Assembly (NCBI GenBank): GCA_025965495.1
Contig: JAOPWW010000003.1
Location: forward strand, 1-5,733
DNA: 5,733 bases
DNA from: Frankiales bacterium
Lineage (GTDB): Bacteria; Actinomycetota; Actinomycetes; Mycobacteriales; SCTD01
Direction: 5' to 3'
A program made the translations under genes and the position numbers. The first letter of the stretch is position 1. Every line of letters starts with the position of its first letter. The notes under the pieces are model-generated. The model was not told where the DNA came from and did not search any database. It saw nothing but the letters and a program-made list of their open reading frames with translations. Of this stretch, positions 1 to 5,240 are shown piece after piece.

Positions 1-152
1 ACGGCGGCGGCCTGCTGGGTCAGCGCCTGGTGCTGGCGCTGCGCCTCCTCGATCGCCTGCTGGATCTGGATCTTCGGGTCGGCGTACTCGTCGAGCTTGC
101 CCGACATCAGCGCCATCATGTACTTCCAGCCCTTGACGAAGGGGTTGGCCAT
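1..152 (-). CDS. pspA: PspA/IM30 family phage shock protein A (5' part only, cut by window edge)
   Basis: PspA/IM30/Vipp1-family proteins are peripheral inner-membrane proteins that assemble on stressed membranes and limit proton leakage. Only the first 50 codons are visible. They begin MANPFVKGWKYMMALMSGK and continue through a DEYADPKIQIQQAIEEAQRQ segment, the typical start of actinobacterial PspA: an amphipathic membrane-binding N-terminal helix followed by the first long coiled-coil helix. The ATG at 152-150 is chosen because GGAG lies 6 nt upstream (162-159) and because the family start matches. The family is usually 220-280 residues, so most of the gene lies outside the window to the left. 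It follows the pspM-like gene after a 107-nt gap and is probably in the same stress regulon as clgR. I am sure of the family. Whether the missing part is intact cannot be seen. Confidence 0.95.
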   Translation of the reverse strand, partial: MANPFVKGWKYMMALMSGKLDEYADPKIQIQQAIEEAQRQHQALTQQAAA

Positions 153-259
153 CAGGTGCTCCGTCGCTCGTGGGCCGGGGCCCGGGGTCGTGCCGGTGGA
201 GGTGTCGCGCCGCCCAGTCTGTCAGGCGCCTGGCGTGCACGGCGGGCGGTCCGCCCGTC
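153..259 (-). promoter_or_regulatory. Intergenic region before pspA with ribosome binding site
   Basis: This gap separates the pspM-like stop codon from the pspA ATG. It holds the pspA Shine-Dalgarno GGAG at 162-159 on the minus strand. It also contains a 10-bp palindrome CAGGCGCCTG at 223-232, GC-rich self-complementary sequence around 172-186 close to the ribosome binding site, and a hairpin right after the upstream stop codon (listed separately). I see no convincing -10/-35 pair: CTGACA resembles a -35 element but has no matching -10. Whether pspA has its own promoter here or is read through from upstream cannot be decided by eye. Confidence 0.5.
243..257 (-). other. Hairpin just after the pspM-like stop codon
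   Basis: CGGGCG-GTC-CGCCCG is a perfect 6-bp stem with a 3-nt loop, starting 2 nt after the TAG stop at 262-260. No U-run follows on the minus strand, so it is not a canonical intrinsic terminator. It could be a weak or factor-assisted termination point, or an mRNA processing or stability element between the VWA/pspM-like pair and pspA. GC-rich DNA forms such stems often by chance. Confidence 0.35.
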
Positions 260-1066
260 CTACGCCGCCCCGGGCCGCCCTGGTCCGGCGGCGAGCGCTC
301 CGCGGCTCAGAGCCTCCGCCTCCACGAGCCCGGCGCGCAGGCCCTCGAGCTCGCCGGCGAGCGCCGCGACCTGACCCGACGGGTCCTCGAGCCCCGAGCC
401 GACCCCGGACAGGGCGACCAGCTCGAGCAGGCGCGTCTCGAGCCCCTCGAGGCCGAGCGCGACCGCCTGCATGCGGGCCAGCAGGGTCGTCCGGGCGTCC
501 AGCAGCCGCTGGTGCACGGCGAGCCGGTCGGCGACGGCGGCGGCGCTGCGGGCGAGGTCGGCCTGCACGTCCGGTGACGACGACGCACGACGTCGCGCCA
601 GGTCGGCCGCCTCGGCCGTCAGCGCGCGGGGGTCGAGCCGGCGCAGGACGTCCTCGAGCGCGGCCACCTGCCCGCCGAGGCGCGCGAGGACGCCGACGGT
701 CTCCCCCGCATCGTCGACCGCTCGCTGCACCGCGGGGCGGAGCGGCCGAGGCGCCGACAGCCGGCGCAGCCCGCCGAGGGCCGTCTCGGCGCGCGCCAGC
801 CAGAGCCCCGCCTCGCTGCCCGGCGGCGGCCGACGGAGCCGGTCCGGTGCGTCGTCGTCGTCGTCGTCGTCGGAGGAGGAGCGGTCCAGCAGCAGCCCGC
901 TGACCGCCTTGACCCCGAGCACGGCCGCTCCGACGCCGAGACCGACCGGCAGCGCGGCCGGCGTGACCGAAGCGAGCACCGCCCAGGCCATGCCGCCGGA
1001 GAGGCCGCCCACGAGCAGACCCCAGGGGTCGCCCAGCTCCGCCTTCAGGCGAGGGAGGAGGGACAC
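260..1066 (-). CDS. PspM-like two-helix membrane protein of the Psp locus
   Basis: Predicted product has 268 residues. Residues about 15-36 and 38-60 form two hydrophobic helices separated by a short Pro-containing turn (TPAALP), so both ends probably face the cytoplasm. A linker with SSS and seven consecutive Asp (66-72) leads into a tail of about 180 residues rich in Ala, Leu, Arg and Glu, strongly helical with coiled-coil character (about 112-155 and 166-220, then 231-256). This shape and its place next to pspA match PspM, the mycobacterial integral membrane partner of PspA. Assignment rests on topology and context, since I cannot align it. The GTG start at 1066-1064 is 2 nt after the upstream stop (TGACCGTG) and lacks a clear Shine-Dalgarno, so translation is probably coupled. 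The conserved-looking segment KAELGDPWGLLVGG near the start supports this start over the ATG at residue 26. The frame stays open far upstream but is not coding there. Confidence 0.8.
   Translation of the reverse strand: MSLLPRLKAELGDPWGLLVGGLSGGMAWAVLASVTPAALPVGLGVGAAVLGVKAVSGLLLDRSSSDDDDDDDAPDRLRRPPPGSEAGLWLARAETALGGLRRLSAPRPLRPAVQRAVDDAGETVGVLARLGGQVAALEDVLRRLDPRALTAEAADLARRRASSSPDVQADLARSAAAVADRLAVHQRLLDARTTLLARMQAVALGLEGLETRLLELVALSGVGSGLEDPSGQVAALAGELEGLRAGLVEAEALSRGALAAGPGRPGAA
851..880 (-). repeat. Triplet repeat: seven GAC (Asp) after three TCC (Ser) codons
   Basis: On the plus strand GTC is repeated seven times (851-871), followed by three GGA units (872-880). In the pspM-like gene this encodes Ser63-65 and Asp66-72, an acidic linker right after the second membrane helix. 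Units are exactly three bases, so slippage would change linker length without breaking the frame. All seven Asp codons are the GC-favoured GAC, so codon bias alone partly explains the perfect repeat. Confidence 0.9.
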
Positions 1067-1068
1067 GG

Positions 1069-2871
1069 TCAGAAGTTGGACAGGACCGCGGTCAGGACGC
1101 GGTCCAGCGACGCGGGGTCGGAGGCGTCGTAGGCGGCGGCGCGCGAGGCGTCCGCGATCTGCGTGAGCTCCCCGAGGTCGGCGTCGTCGCCGTAGGCGAT
1201 CGGGAACACGCGGACGGCGCGGTCGGCGTCCTCGGCGGTGAGGGCGCGCGTGAGCGAGCCGAGGTCGCTGTCGGCGGGGAACTCGTTGCGCCCGTCGGTG
1301 AGCACCACGACGGCGTTGATCCGGCTCGGCTCGAAGGAGGCCTCGAGCGACGCCGACGCCGCCCGGGTGGTGGCGTAGAGGCCGGTGCCCCCGCTCGGGA
1401 CGAGGTCGGCGATCTTCGCCCGCAGGACGGCCTTGCGCTGCCCGACCGGTCCGAACGGCACGAGCTGGCGGTACGGCTTGCTCCCGTCCTGCTGCGTCGA
1501 GAACACCCACAGCGCGACCTGGTCGTCGGGCGCCAGCAGGTCCAGGGACCTCGACGCGGCCGCCTTGGCCAGCTCGAGCTTGCTGCGACCCTCGCTGCCG
1601 ACGGCCTCTCCCATCGAGCCCGACACGTCGAGCACCACGAGGACCTTGGCGCGCTTGCGCAGCAGGTTCCACGACGCCTGGACGGCGGCCAGCACCGGCG
1701 GCGACGGCGCGCCCAGCACGACCTTCGGCTGGTCGGGCAGCAGGCCCTGGGCGGGGACGATCTGGTCGCCGGTCCTGCCGTCGAAGGAGCGGAAGGCCGC
1801 GCCGGCGAAGCGCGCCTGCGGCCCCCTGCCCTGGGCGTAGGCGAGGAAGTCGGCGGCGACAGCGCGCTTGGCGTCGTCGACGTACGGGGCCTTCAGCACG
1901 ACCCAGGGGTTGTCGCTGAACAGCGTCCCCTCCTTCGGGTAGACCGCGACGAGCGGCGTGCGGGGCTTCGGGTGCTTGCCGAGGGTCGCGGGGTCGCCGC
2001 TGGGGTTGCCCTGGTTGTAGTCCCAGACCGACTTCTCCTCGACGGTCACCGCGCTGACGTAGGTCAGGCCCTGTCCGGCGTCGTCGGCCTTCTGCAGGTT
2101 CGACAGGAACGTCAGGGTGGTGTCGCCGTAGTGGACGACCGAGCCCTCGACGGCCTTGACGTAGGCCTGCACCGCCGGCTTGGCGAGGTCGGCGGTCTGC
2201 AGGTCGCTCGACAGGCCGGTCGCGGCGAAGTAGGCGCCGACCGTCGCGTTCAGGCCGGACGTCGAGACCCCGGGGTTGGTCTTGCCGAGCTTGAACGCGC
2301 CGTAGGGCTTGCCGAAGCGGCCCCACCCGCGCGGGTCCTTCGCGAGGGCGAGGACGTCACCCCAGCCGATCGGCGTGGCCGGCCACCCCAGCGTCTGGGC
2401 CATCGGCTTGGGCATCGCGATCACCAGCGGGGTGCGGGCGAGCGAGGGCAGCGGCCCGTCGCCGACGAGGTCGGGGGCGTCGCGGGCCGTGGTGCGCTGG
2501 CGCAGCAGGCCGGTCCAGGACGTGGAGGCGGGGCTCCAGACGTCCGGGACGGGGCCGTCGGCGCGGGCGTCCCAGCCGCGGGCGAGCGCCTCGGTGGCTC
2601 CGCCGCTGGCCTTGCTGGTGACCGCGACGCGGGCGCAGCGTCCCCCGACCTGGTGGTCGGCCTTCGCGTAGTCGGCCGCGACGGACGTCAGCAGCGCGGC
2701 CTTCTCCGACGACGCCGCCACCTGCACCGTCACGCAGTCCGCACGTGCGGCCGCGGCCTTGGCCGGCGCGTCCCCCGAGCCGCCACCGCCCACGACGCCG
2801 CGCACGGCGACGACCGCGACCACGCCGACGACGGCCGCGAGCACCAGCGGCACCCGGCTGCGTCCTGCCAC
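1069..2871 (-). CDS. Membrane-anchored substrate-binding and VWA domain protein
   Basis: Predicted product has 600 residues. A hydrophobic helix at about 8-28 after a short Arg-containing start is a signal peptide or signal anchor, followed by a Gly/Ala linker. Residues about 46-395 resemble an extracytoplasmic solute-binding domain of the SBP_bac_11 type (CVTVQVAASSEK near the start, then VAVTSKASGGATEALARGW and PDVWSPAS). Cys46 and Cys79 could form a disulfide. Residues about 408-600 form a von Willebrand A domain: DVSGS (415-419) is the DxSxS MIDAS motif, with Thr496 (SGGTGLYATT) and Asp526 (VVLTDGRNE) as likely further metal ligands, so metal binding looks intact. The protein should face outward from the membrane, binding an unknown ligand or partner protein. 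The GTG start has GGGAG 11 nt upstream and GGGGGAG closer in; later GTG codons fit worse and would shorten the signal. No lipobox precedes Cys46, so it is not a lipoprotein. The gene is coupled to the pspM-like gene (2-nt gap). Ligand and function are unknown. Confidence 0.9.
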   Translation of the reverse strand: MAGRSRVPLVLAAVVGVVAVVAVRGVVGGGGSGDAPAKAAAARADCVTVQVAASSEKAALLTSVAADYAKADHQVGGRCARVAVTSKASGGATEALARGWDARADGPVPDVWSPASTSWTGLLRQRTTARDAPDLVGDGPLPSLARTPLVIAMPKPMAQTLGWPATPIGWGDVLALAKDPRGWGRFGKPYGAFKLGKTNPGVSTSGLNATVGAYFAATGLSSDLQTADLAKPAVQAYVKAVEGSVVHYGDTTLTFLSNLQKADDAGQGLTYVSAVTVEEKSVWDYNQGNPSGDPATLGKHPKPRTPLVAVYPKEGTLFSDNPWVVLKAPYVDDAKRAVAADFLAYAQGRGPQARFAGAAFRSFDGRTGDQIVPAQGLLPDQPKVVLGAPSPPVLAAVQASWNLLRKRAKVLVVLDVSGSMGEAVGSEGRSKLELAKAAASRSLDLLAPDDQVALWVFSTQQDGSKPYRQLVPFGPVGQRKAVLRAKIADLVPSGGTGLYATTRAASASLEASFEPSRINAVVVLTDGRNEFPADSDLGSLTRALTAEDADRAVRVFPIAYGDDADLGELTQIADASRAAAYDASDPASLDRVLTAVLSNF

Positions 2872-2975
2872 GACTCCCCCTGCTCCCGCGCTGCACCTGC
2901 GAGCGCGAGGGCCGATGCTCGCACGCCGGACCGACCGCGAGCGTCAGCCCGACAGGGCCGGGACGAGCGGAGGGG
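2872..2975 (-). promoter_or_regulatory. Intergenic region between clgR and the SBP-VWA gene
   Basis: This 104-nt gap holds purine-rich ribosome-binding sequence for the SBP-VWA gene (GGGAG at 2887-2883 and GGGGGAG at 2880-2874, minus strand). It has an inverted repeat at 2898-2923 and a small stem GCCC-GACA-GGGC at 2947-2958, 17 nt after the clgR stop. The hexamer GCGAGC or its complement occurs three times (2899-2904, 2917-2922, 2937-2942), about 18-20 bp apart. No clear -10 element is seen, so an internal promoter is possible but not shown. Confidence 0.45.
2898..2923. repeat. Inverted repeat TGCGAGC-N12-GCTCGCA upstream of the SBP-VWA gene
   Basis: Two perfect 7-bp arms are separated by 12 bp, so the arm centres are 19 bp apart, near two helical turns. 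The repeat lies 26-52 bases upstream of the SBP-VWA start codon. It could be an operator for a dimeric regulator such as ClgR, or an RNA hairpin in the leader that exposes or hides the ribosome binding site. The half-site hexamer is common in coding DNA of this window, so chance is a real alternative. Confidence 0.45.
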
Positions 2976-3311
2976 TCAGGCGGCGGCGACGACGTCGCGC
3001 GCGGCCCGCACCGACGCCACGGGCAGCGGGGTGGGCAGCGCCTGCGGCCTGCTGGGGACCAGCACGTCGGGCTCCGGCTCGATGACGGACAGCGTCTCGC
3101 TGACCTCGCGCAGGACGTCGGACAGGCGGACGCCGAGGGCGCGGCAGATGCTGGCGAGCAGCTCGGAGGAGGCCTCCTTCTGCCCGCGCTCGACCTCGGA
3201 CAGGTAGCCCAGGCTGACCCGGGCCGCTCCGGAGACCTCGCGCAGCGTGCGGTTCTGGCGCAGCCGCGTCTCGCGCAGGGCGTCACCGAGCAGGGTGCGG
3301 AGCACCGCCAT
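2976..3311 (-). CDS. clgR: ClgR, XRE-family transcriptional regulator of Clp and Psp genes
   Basis: Predicted product has 111 residues, close to the 112 I recall for mycobacterial ClgR. Residues about 8-67 form a Cro/C1-type helix-turn-helix. The segment TLREVSGAARVSLGYLSE (22-39) followed by VERGQKEASSELLASIC (40-56) closely matches remembered ClgR proteins and covers the recognition helix. In actinobacteria ClgR activates clp protease genes and, in Mycobacterium, pspA and its partners. The ATG at 3311-3309 is chosen for its strong Shine-Dalgarno GGGAGGTGA and its fit to family length; upstream in-frame TTG initiation would add an unrelated Arg/Thr-rich stretch. The protein ends ...ARDVVAAA, an ssrA-like hydrophobic/Ala tail, and ClgR of Streptomyces and Corynebacterium is known to be degraded by Clp protease. 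It lies downstream of cinA behind its own candidate promoter and upstream of the SBP-VWA, pspM-like and pspA genes, its likely local targets. Confidence 0.95.
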   Translation of the reverse strand: MAVLRTLLGDALRETRLRQNRTLREVSGAARVSLGYLSEVERGQKEASSELLASICRALGVRLSDVLREVSETLSVIEPEPDVLVPSRPQALPTPLPVASVRAARDVVAAA

Positions 3312-3316
3312 CTCAG

Positions 3317-3325
3317 TCACCTCCC
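3317..3325 (-). promoter_or_regulatory. Strong ribosome binding site of clgR
   Basis: GGGAGGTGA on the minus strand matches the anti-Shine-Dalgarno sequence almost fully. Its GGAGG core sits 8 nt before the ATG at 3311. It fixes the clgR start and rules out the longer upstream reading of the same frame. Confidence 0.85.
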
Positions 3326-3400
3326 GCGCCGTCGTGTGCCGGTCACCGTACCCGCGCCCGGCGGTGCCGGCACGCGTGGACGTCCCCGTCCGCGCTGAGC

Positions 3401-3429
3401 ACAACGCCCGGCGTGTCGCGCCTGATCCC
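3401..3429 (-). promoter_or_regulatory. Candidate ECF-sigma (SigE/SigR-type) promoter of clgR
   Basis: On the minus strand GGGATC (3429-3424) is followed after 18 nt by GTT (3405-3403), within CGTTGT. This resembles the GGGAAT/C-N18-GTT pattern of actinobacterial SigR/SigH/SigE promoters, with one mismatch in the -35 element. In Mycobacterium tuberculosis clgR is transcribed by SigE, which fits. Transcription would start near 3395, giving a leader of about 80 nt before the clgR ATG. The near-perfect repeat ACGCC-C-GGCGT (3404-3414) overlaps the -10 side and could affect it. This is a pattern match only. Confidence 0.55.
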
Positions 3430-3437
3430 GAGGGACT

Positions 3438-3447
3438 GCTCGCGAGC
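3438..3447. other. Palindrome GCTCGCGAGC upstream of the clgR promoter
   Basis: A perfect 10-bp palindrome lies 2 nt after the cinA stop codon and 8 bp upstream of the candidate -35 element, centred near -48 of the predicted start. That is a usual place for an activator site. Its GCTCGC half is one base from the GTTCGC half reported for Streptomyces ClgR sites, so autoregulation is conceivable. It is too compact for a useful RNA hairpin. It may be chance in this GC-rich DNA. Confidence 0.3.
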
Positions 3448-3449
3448 GA

Positions 3450-4664
3450 CTAGGACGCCCGTGCGAGGGTCCGGCGCAGCAGGTCCAGGGCGAGCGTCAC
3501 CGACAGCGCCCGGACGCGCTCGCGGTCGCCCGGCACCCGGACCGACCGGACCCGGGTCCCCTCAGGGCCGGCCACGGCGACGAAGAGCGTCCCGGGCGGG
3601 TGCCCCTCCTGGGGGTCCGGCCCGGCGACGCCGGTCAGGGCCACGCCGTAGGTCGCACCGGTGCGCTCCCGCACGCCCTCGGCCATGGCCCGCGCGGTGG
3701 GGTCGGCGACCGCGCCGTGCTCGGCGAGGACCGCCTCCGGGACGCCGGCCAGGACCGCCTTGAGCGGGGTGGCGTACACGAGGACCCCGCCCACGAAGCC
3801 GGCCGAGGACCCGGGCTCGGCCGACAGGGCCGCACCGAGCAGGCCGCCGGTCAGGGACTCCGCCACGGCGACGGTCGCTCCGGACGCGCCGAGCAGGCGG
3901 TGCACGACGCCGGTCAGGGTGTCGCCGTCACGGCCGAAGACGTCGTCGCCGAGGGCGTTGGCCGCGGCCTCGGCCAGCGGCAGCAGGGCGGTGTCGTCGC
4001 TGCCGGTGAAGCGGACCCGCACGACGCCGCCGCCGGCGAGGTACGCGAGCTGCACGCCGTCGGGCACGGTGACGGCGGCCTCGACCCGCTCGGCGACCTG
4101 CGACTCCCCCGTCCCGGCGCAGTGCAGCTGGCGCGTGTGGAGCACGGTCCCGGTCAGAGCGGCGAGCTCGGGCAGGACCGCGCCGCAGACCACCTTCATC
4201 TCGTGCGGCGGCCCGGGGACGGCGAACACGAGCTTCCCGTCGACCTCGAGCCGCAGCCCCGGCGCCGTCCCGACCGGGTTGTCCAGCACCCGTGCACCCC
4301 TCGGGACGTCAGCCTGCTTGAGCACGGCCTCGGGCATGTCGTAGCCGAAGGCCGCGAACTTCCCGCGCAACTGCTCCTCGATCCCGGGGACGCGGTCCTG
4401 CGGGACGCCGGCCACGAGGGCGACGGCATCGCGGGTGAGGTCGTCGACGGTCGGCCCGAGCCCGCCCGTCACGACGACGACGTCGGCGTCCTCGAGCGCC
4501 CGGCGCAGCGCCGTGGCGAGCCGCTCGACGTCGTCGCCGACCATCGCGCTGTGCACGACCTGCACGCCGACGGCGGCGAGCTGCTCGCCGAGCCAGGCCG
4601 CGTTGCTGTTGACGATGTCGCCGAGCAGCAGCTCGTCACCCACCGCCAGGACGGCACCCCTCAT
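3450..4664 (-). CDS. cinA: CinA family protein: MoCF-like domain plus NMN amidohydrolase domain
   Basis: Predicted product has 404 residues, normal for full-length CinA. Residues about 1-170 form the MoaB/MogA-like N-terminal domain (GDELLLGDIVNSN at 9-21, TGGLGPTVDD at 66-75, FAVPGPPHEM at 147-156). Residues about 248-404 form the PncC domain with AESLTGG (268-274) and TGVAGPD (344-350). In studied members the C-terminal domain converts nicotinamide mononucleotide to nicotinate mononucleotide and ammonia in pyridine nucleotide salvage, and the N-terminal domain can act as an ADP-ribose pyrophosphatase. The protein is cytoplasmic. The ATG at 4664-4662 overlaps the pgsA stop as ATGA and has AGGAGG 8 nt upstream, so translation is coupled. 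The frame is open to 4949, but that upstream part is the pgsA coding region read in another frame. All expected motifs are present, so it looks functional. Confidence 0.96.
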   Translation of the reverse strand: MRGAVLAVGDELLLGDIVNSNAAWLGEQLAAVGVQVVHSAMVGDDVERLATALRRALEDADVVVVTGGLGPTVDDLTRDAVALVAGVPQDRVPGIEEQLRGKFAAFGYDMPEAVLKQADVPRGARVLDNPVGTAPGLRLEVDGKLVFAVPGPPHEMKVVCGAVLPELAALTGTVLHTRQLHCAGTGESQVAERVEAAVTVPDGVQLAYLAGGGVVRVRFTGSDDTALLPLAEAAANALGDDVFGRDGDTLTGVVHRLLGASGATVAVAESLTGGLLGAALSAEPGSSAGFVGGVLVYATPLKAVLAGVPEAVLAEHGAVADPTARAMAEGVRERTGATYGVALTGVAGPDPQEGHPPGTLFVAVAGPEGTRVRSVRVPGDRERVRALSVTLALDLLRRTLARAS

Positions 4665-5239
4665 GACGCACCCCTCCTGCCGGCCGTGCGGGCGCTCCCC
4701 GCGCGCAGGCGCCGGGCCTGCACGACGTAGTCCACCCCGGTCACGACGGTGACCGCCACCGCGAGCGCCATGACGAGCTCCGGCACGGGGCCGAGGTCCT
4801 CGGGGACGACGTACAGGCCGATCGCCAGGCCCTGCAGCGCGGTCTTCCACTTGCCGCCGCGACTGACCGGCAGGTCGCCGTGCCGGACCAGGACAGCCCG
4901 CAGGACGGTGACCCCGATCTCGCGCACCATCACGACGGCGGTCACCCACCAGGACAGCTCGCCGAGCGCGCTCAGCCCGACCAGCGCCGCCCCGGTGAGG
5001 GCCTTGTCGGCCAGCGGGTCCGCGATCGAGCCGAACCGGGTCACCAGGCCGCGCGACCGCGCGATCGAGCCGTCGATCCGGTCGGTCCAGGCGGCCACGA
5101 GGAACACGCAGAGCGCGCCCCAGCGGGAGGCGTCGCCGTCGCGGAGCAGCAGGACGAGGAAGACGGGGACGAGCAGCAGCCGCAGGACGGTGAGGGCGTT
5201 GGCGACGTTGAGCGTGGGGACAGGTGCCGTCGCGGTCAC
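4661..5239 (-). CDS. pgsA: CDP-alcohol phosphatidyltransferase (PgsA-like phosphatidylglycerophosphate synthase)
   Basis: Predicted product has 192 residues. It carries the complete catalytic motif of the family, D-x2-DG-x2-AR-x8-G-x3-D-x3-D: Asp53, Asp56, Gly57, Ala60, Arg61, Gly70, Asp74, Asp78. The start NVANALTVLRLLLVPVFLVL is typical of CDP-diacylglycerol-glycerol-3-phosphate 3-phosphatidyltransferases, which make phosphatidylglycerophosphate, precursor of phosphatidylglycerol and cardiolipin, in the cytoplasmic membrane. Several hydrophobic helices follow (about 15-32, 38-52, 80-112, 133-147, 153-172), with an Arg-rich cytoplasmic tail. Gene order next to cinA favours the PgsA role, but exact substrate cannot be proved from motifs, because actinobacteria encode several paralogues. 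The GTG start is 1 nt after the rimO stop and has no clear Shine-Dalgarno, which suggests coupling to rimO. cinA overlaps its stop by 4 nt. Confidence 0.93.
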   Translation of the reverse strand: MTATAPVPTLNVANALTVLRLLLVPVFLVLLLRDGDASRWGALCVFLVAAWTDRIDGSIARSRGLVTRFGSIADPLADKALTGAALVGLSALGELSWWVTAVVMVREIGVTVLRAVLVRHGDLPVSRGGKWKTALQGLAIGLYVVPEDLGPVPELVMALAVAVTVVTGVDYVVQARRLRAGSARTAGRRGAS

Positions 5240-5240
5240 G

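Noticed and set aside
1067..2326. Upstream extension of the pspM-like frame as one 688-residue protein
   Set aside because: The upstream 420 codons overlap the SBP-VWA gene in another frame and read as Arg/Pro/Gly-rich noise. Family-like sequence starts only at the GTG at 1066.
2734..2736. Cys46 of the SBP-VWA protein as a lipoprotein attachment site
   Set aside because: The preceding residues (AAARAD) do not form a lipobox, and the Cys is about 18 residues beyond the hydrophobic helix.
2947..2958. GCCC-GACA-GGGC stem after clgR as a terminator
   Set aside because: The stem is only 4 bp with no U-run, which is too weak to call.
1972..3207. Long plus-strand open frame (411 codons) opposite the SBP-VWA and clgR genes
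   Set aside because: It runs antisense through two well-supported genes and the gap between them, and its product is low-complexity Arg/Gly/Ala sequence. Long spurious frames are expected at this GC content.
3345..3350. TACGGT as a sigma-70-type -10 element before clgR
   Set aside because: No -35-like sequence lies at a suitable distance upstream, and the resulting leader would be very short. The ECF-type pattern further upstream is better.
3353..3363. CGC-N5-GCG resembling a ClgR site in the clgR leader
   Set aside because: It has only the GC core, without the AT-containing flanks or the central A of the published consensus. Such cores are common by chance in this DNA.
3600..4730. Long plus-strand open frame (376 codons) opposite cinA
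   Set aside because: It is antisense to a gene with all CinA motifs and shows no recognisable domain, so it is a shadow of codon bias.
4665..4949. N-terminal extension of CinA
   Set aside because: The extra 95 codons lie inside pgsA in another frame and are Arg/Gly-rich. The ATG at 4664 has a good Shine-Dalgarno and gives the usual CinA start.
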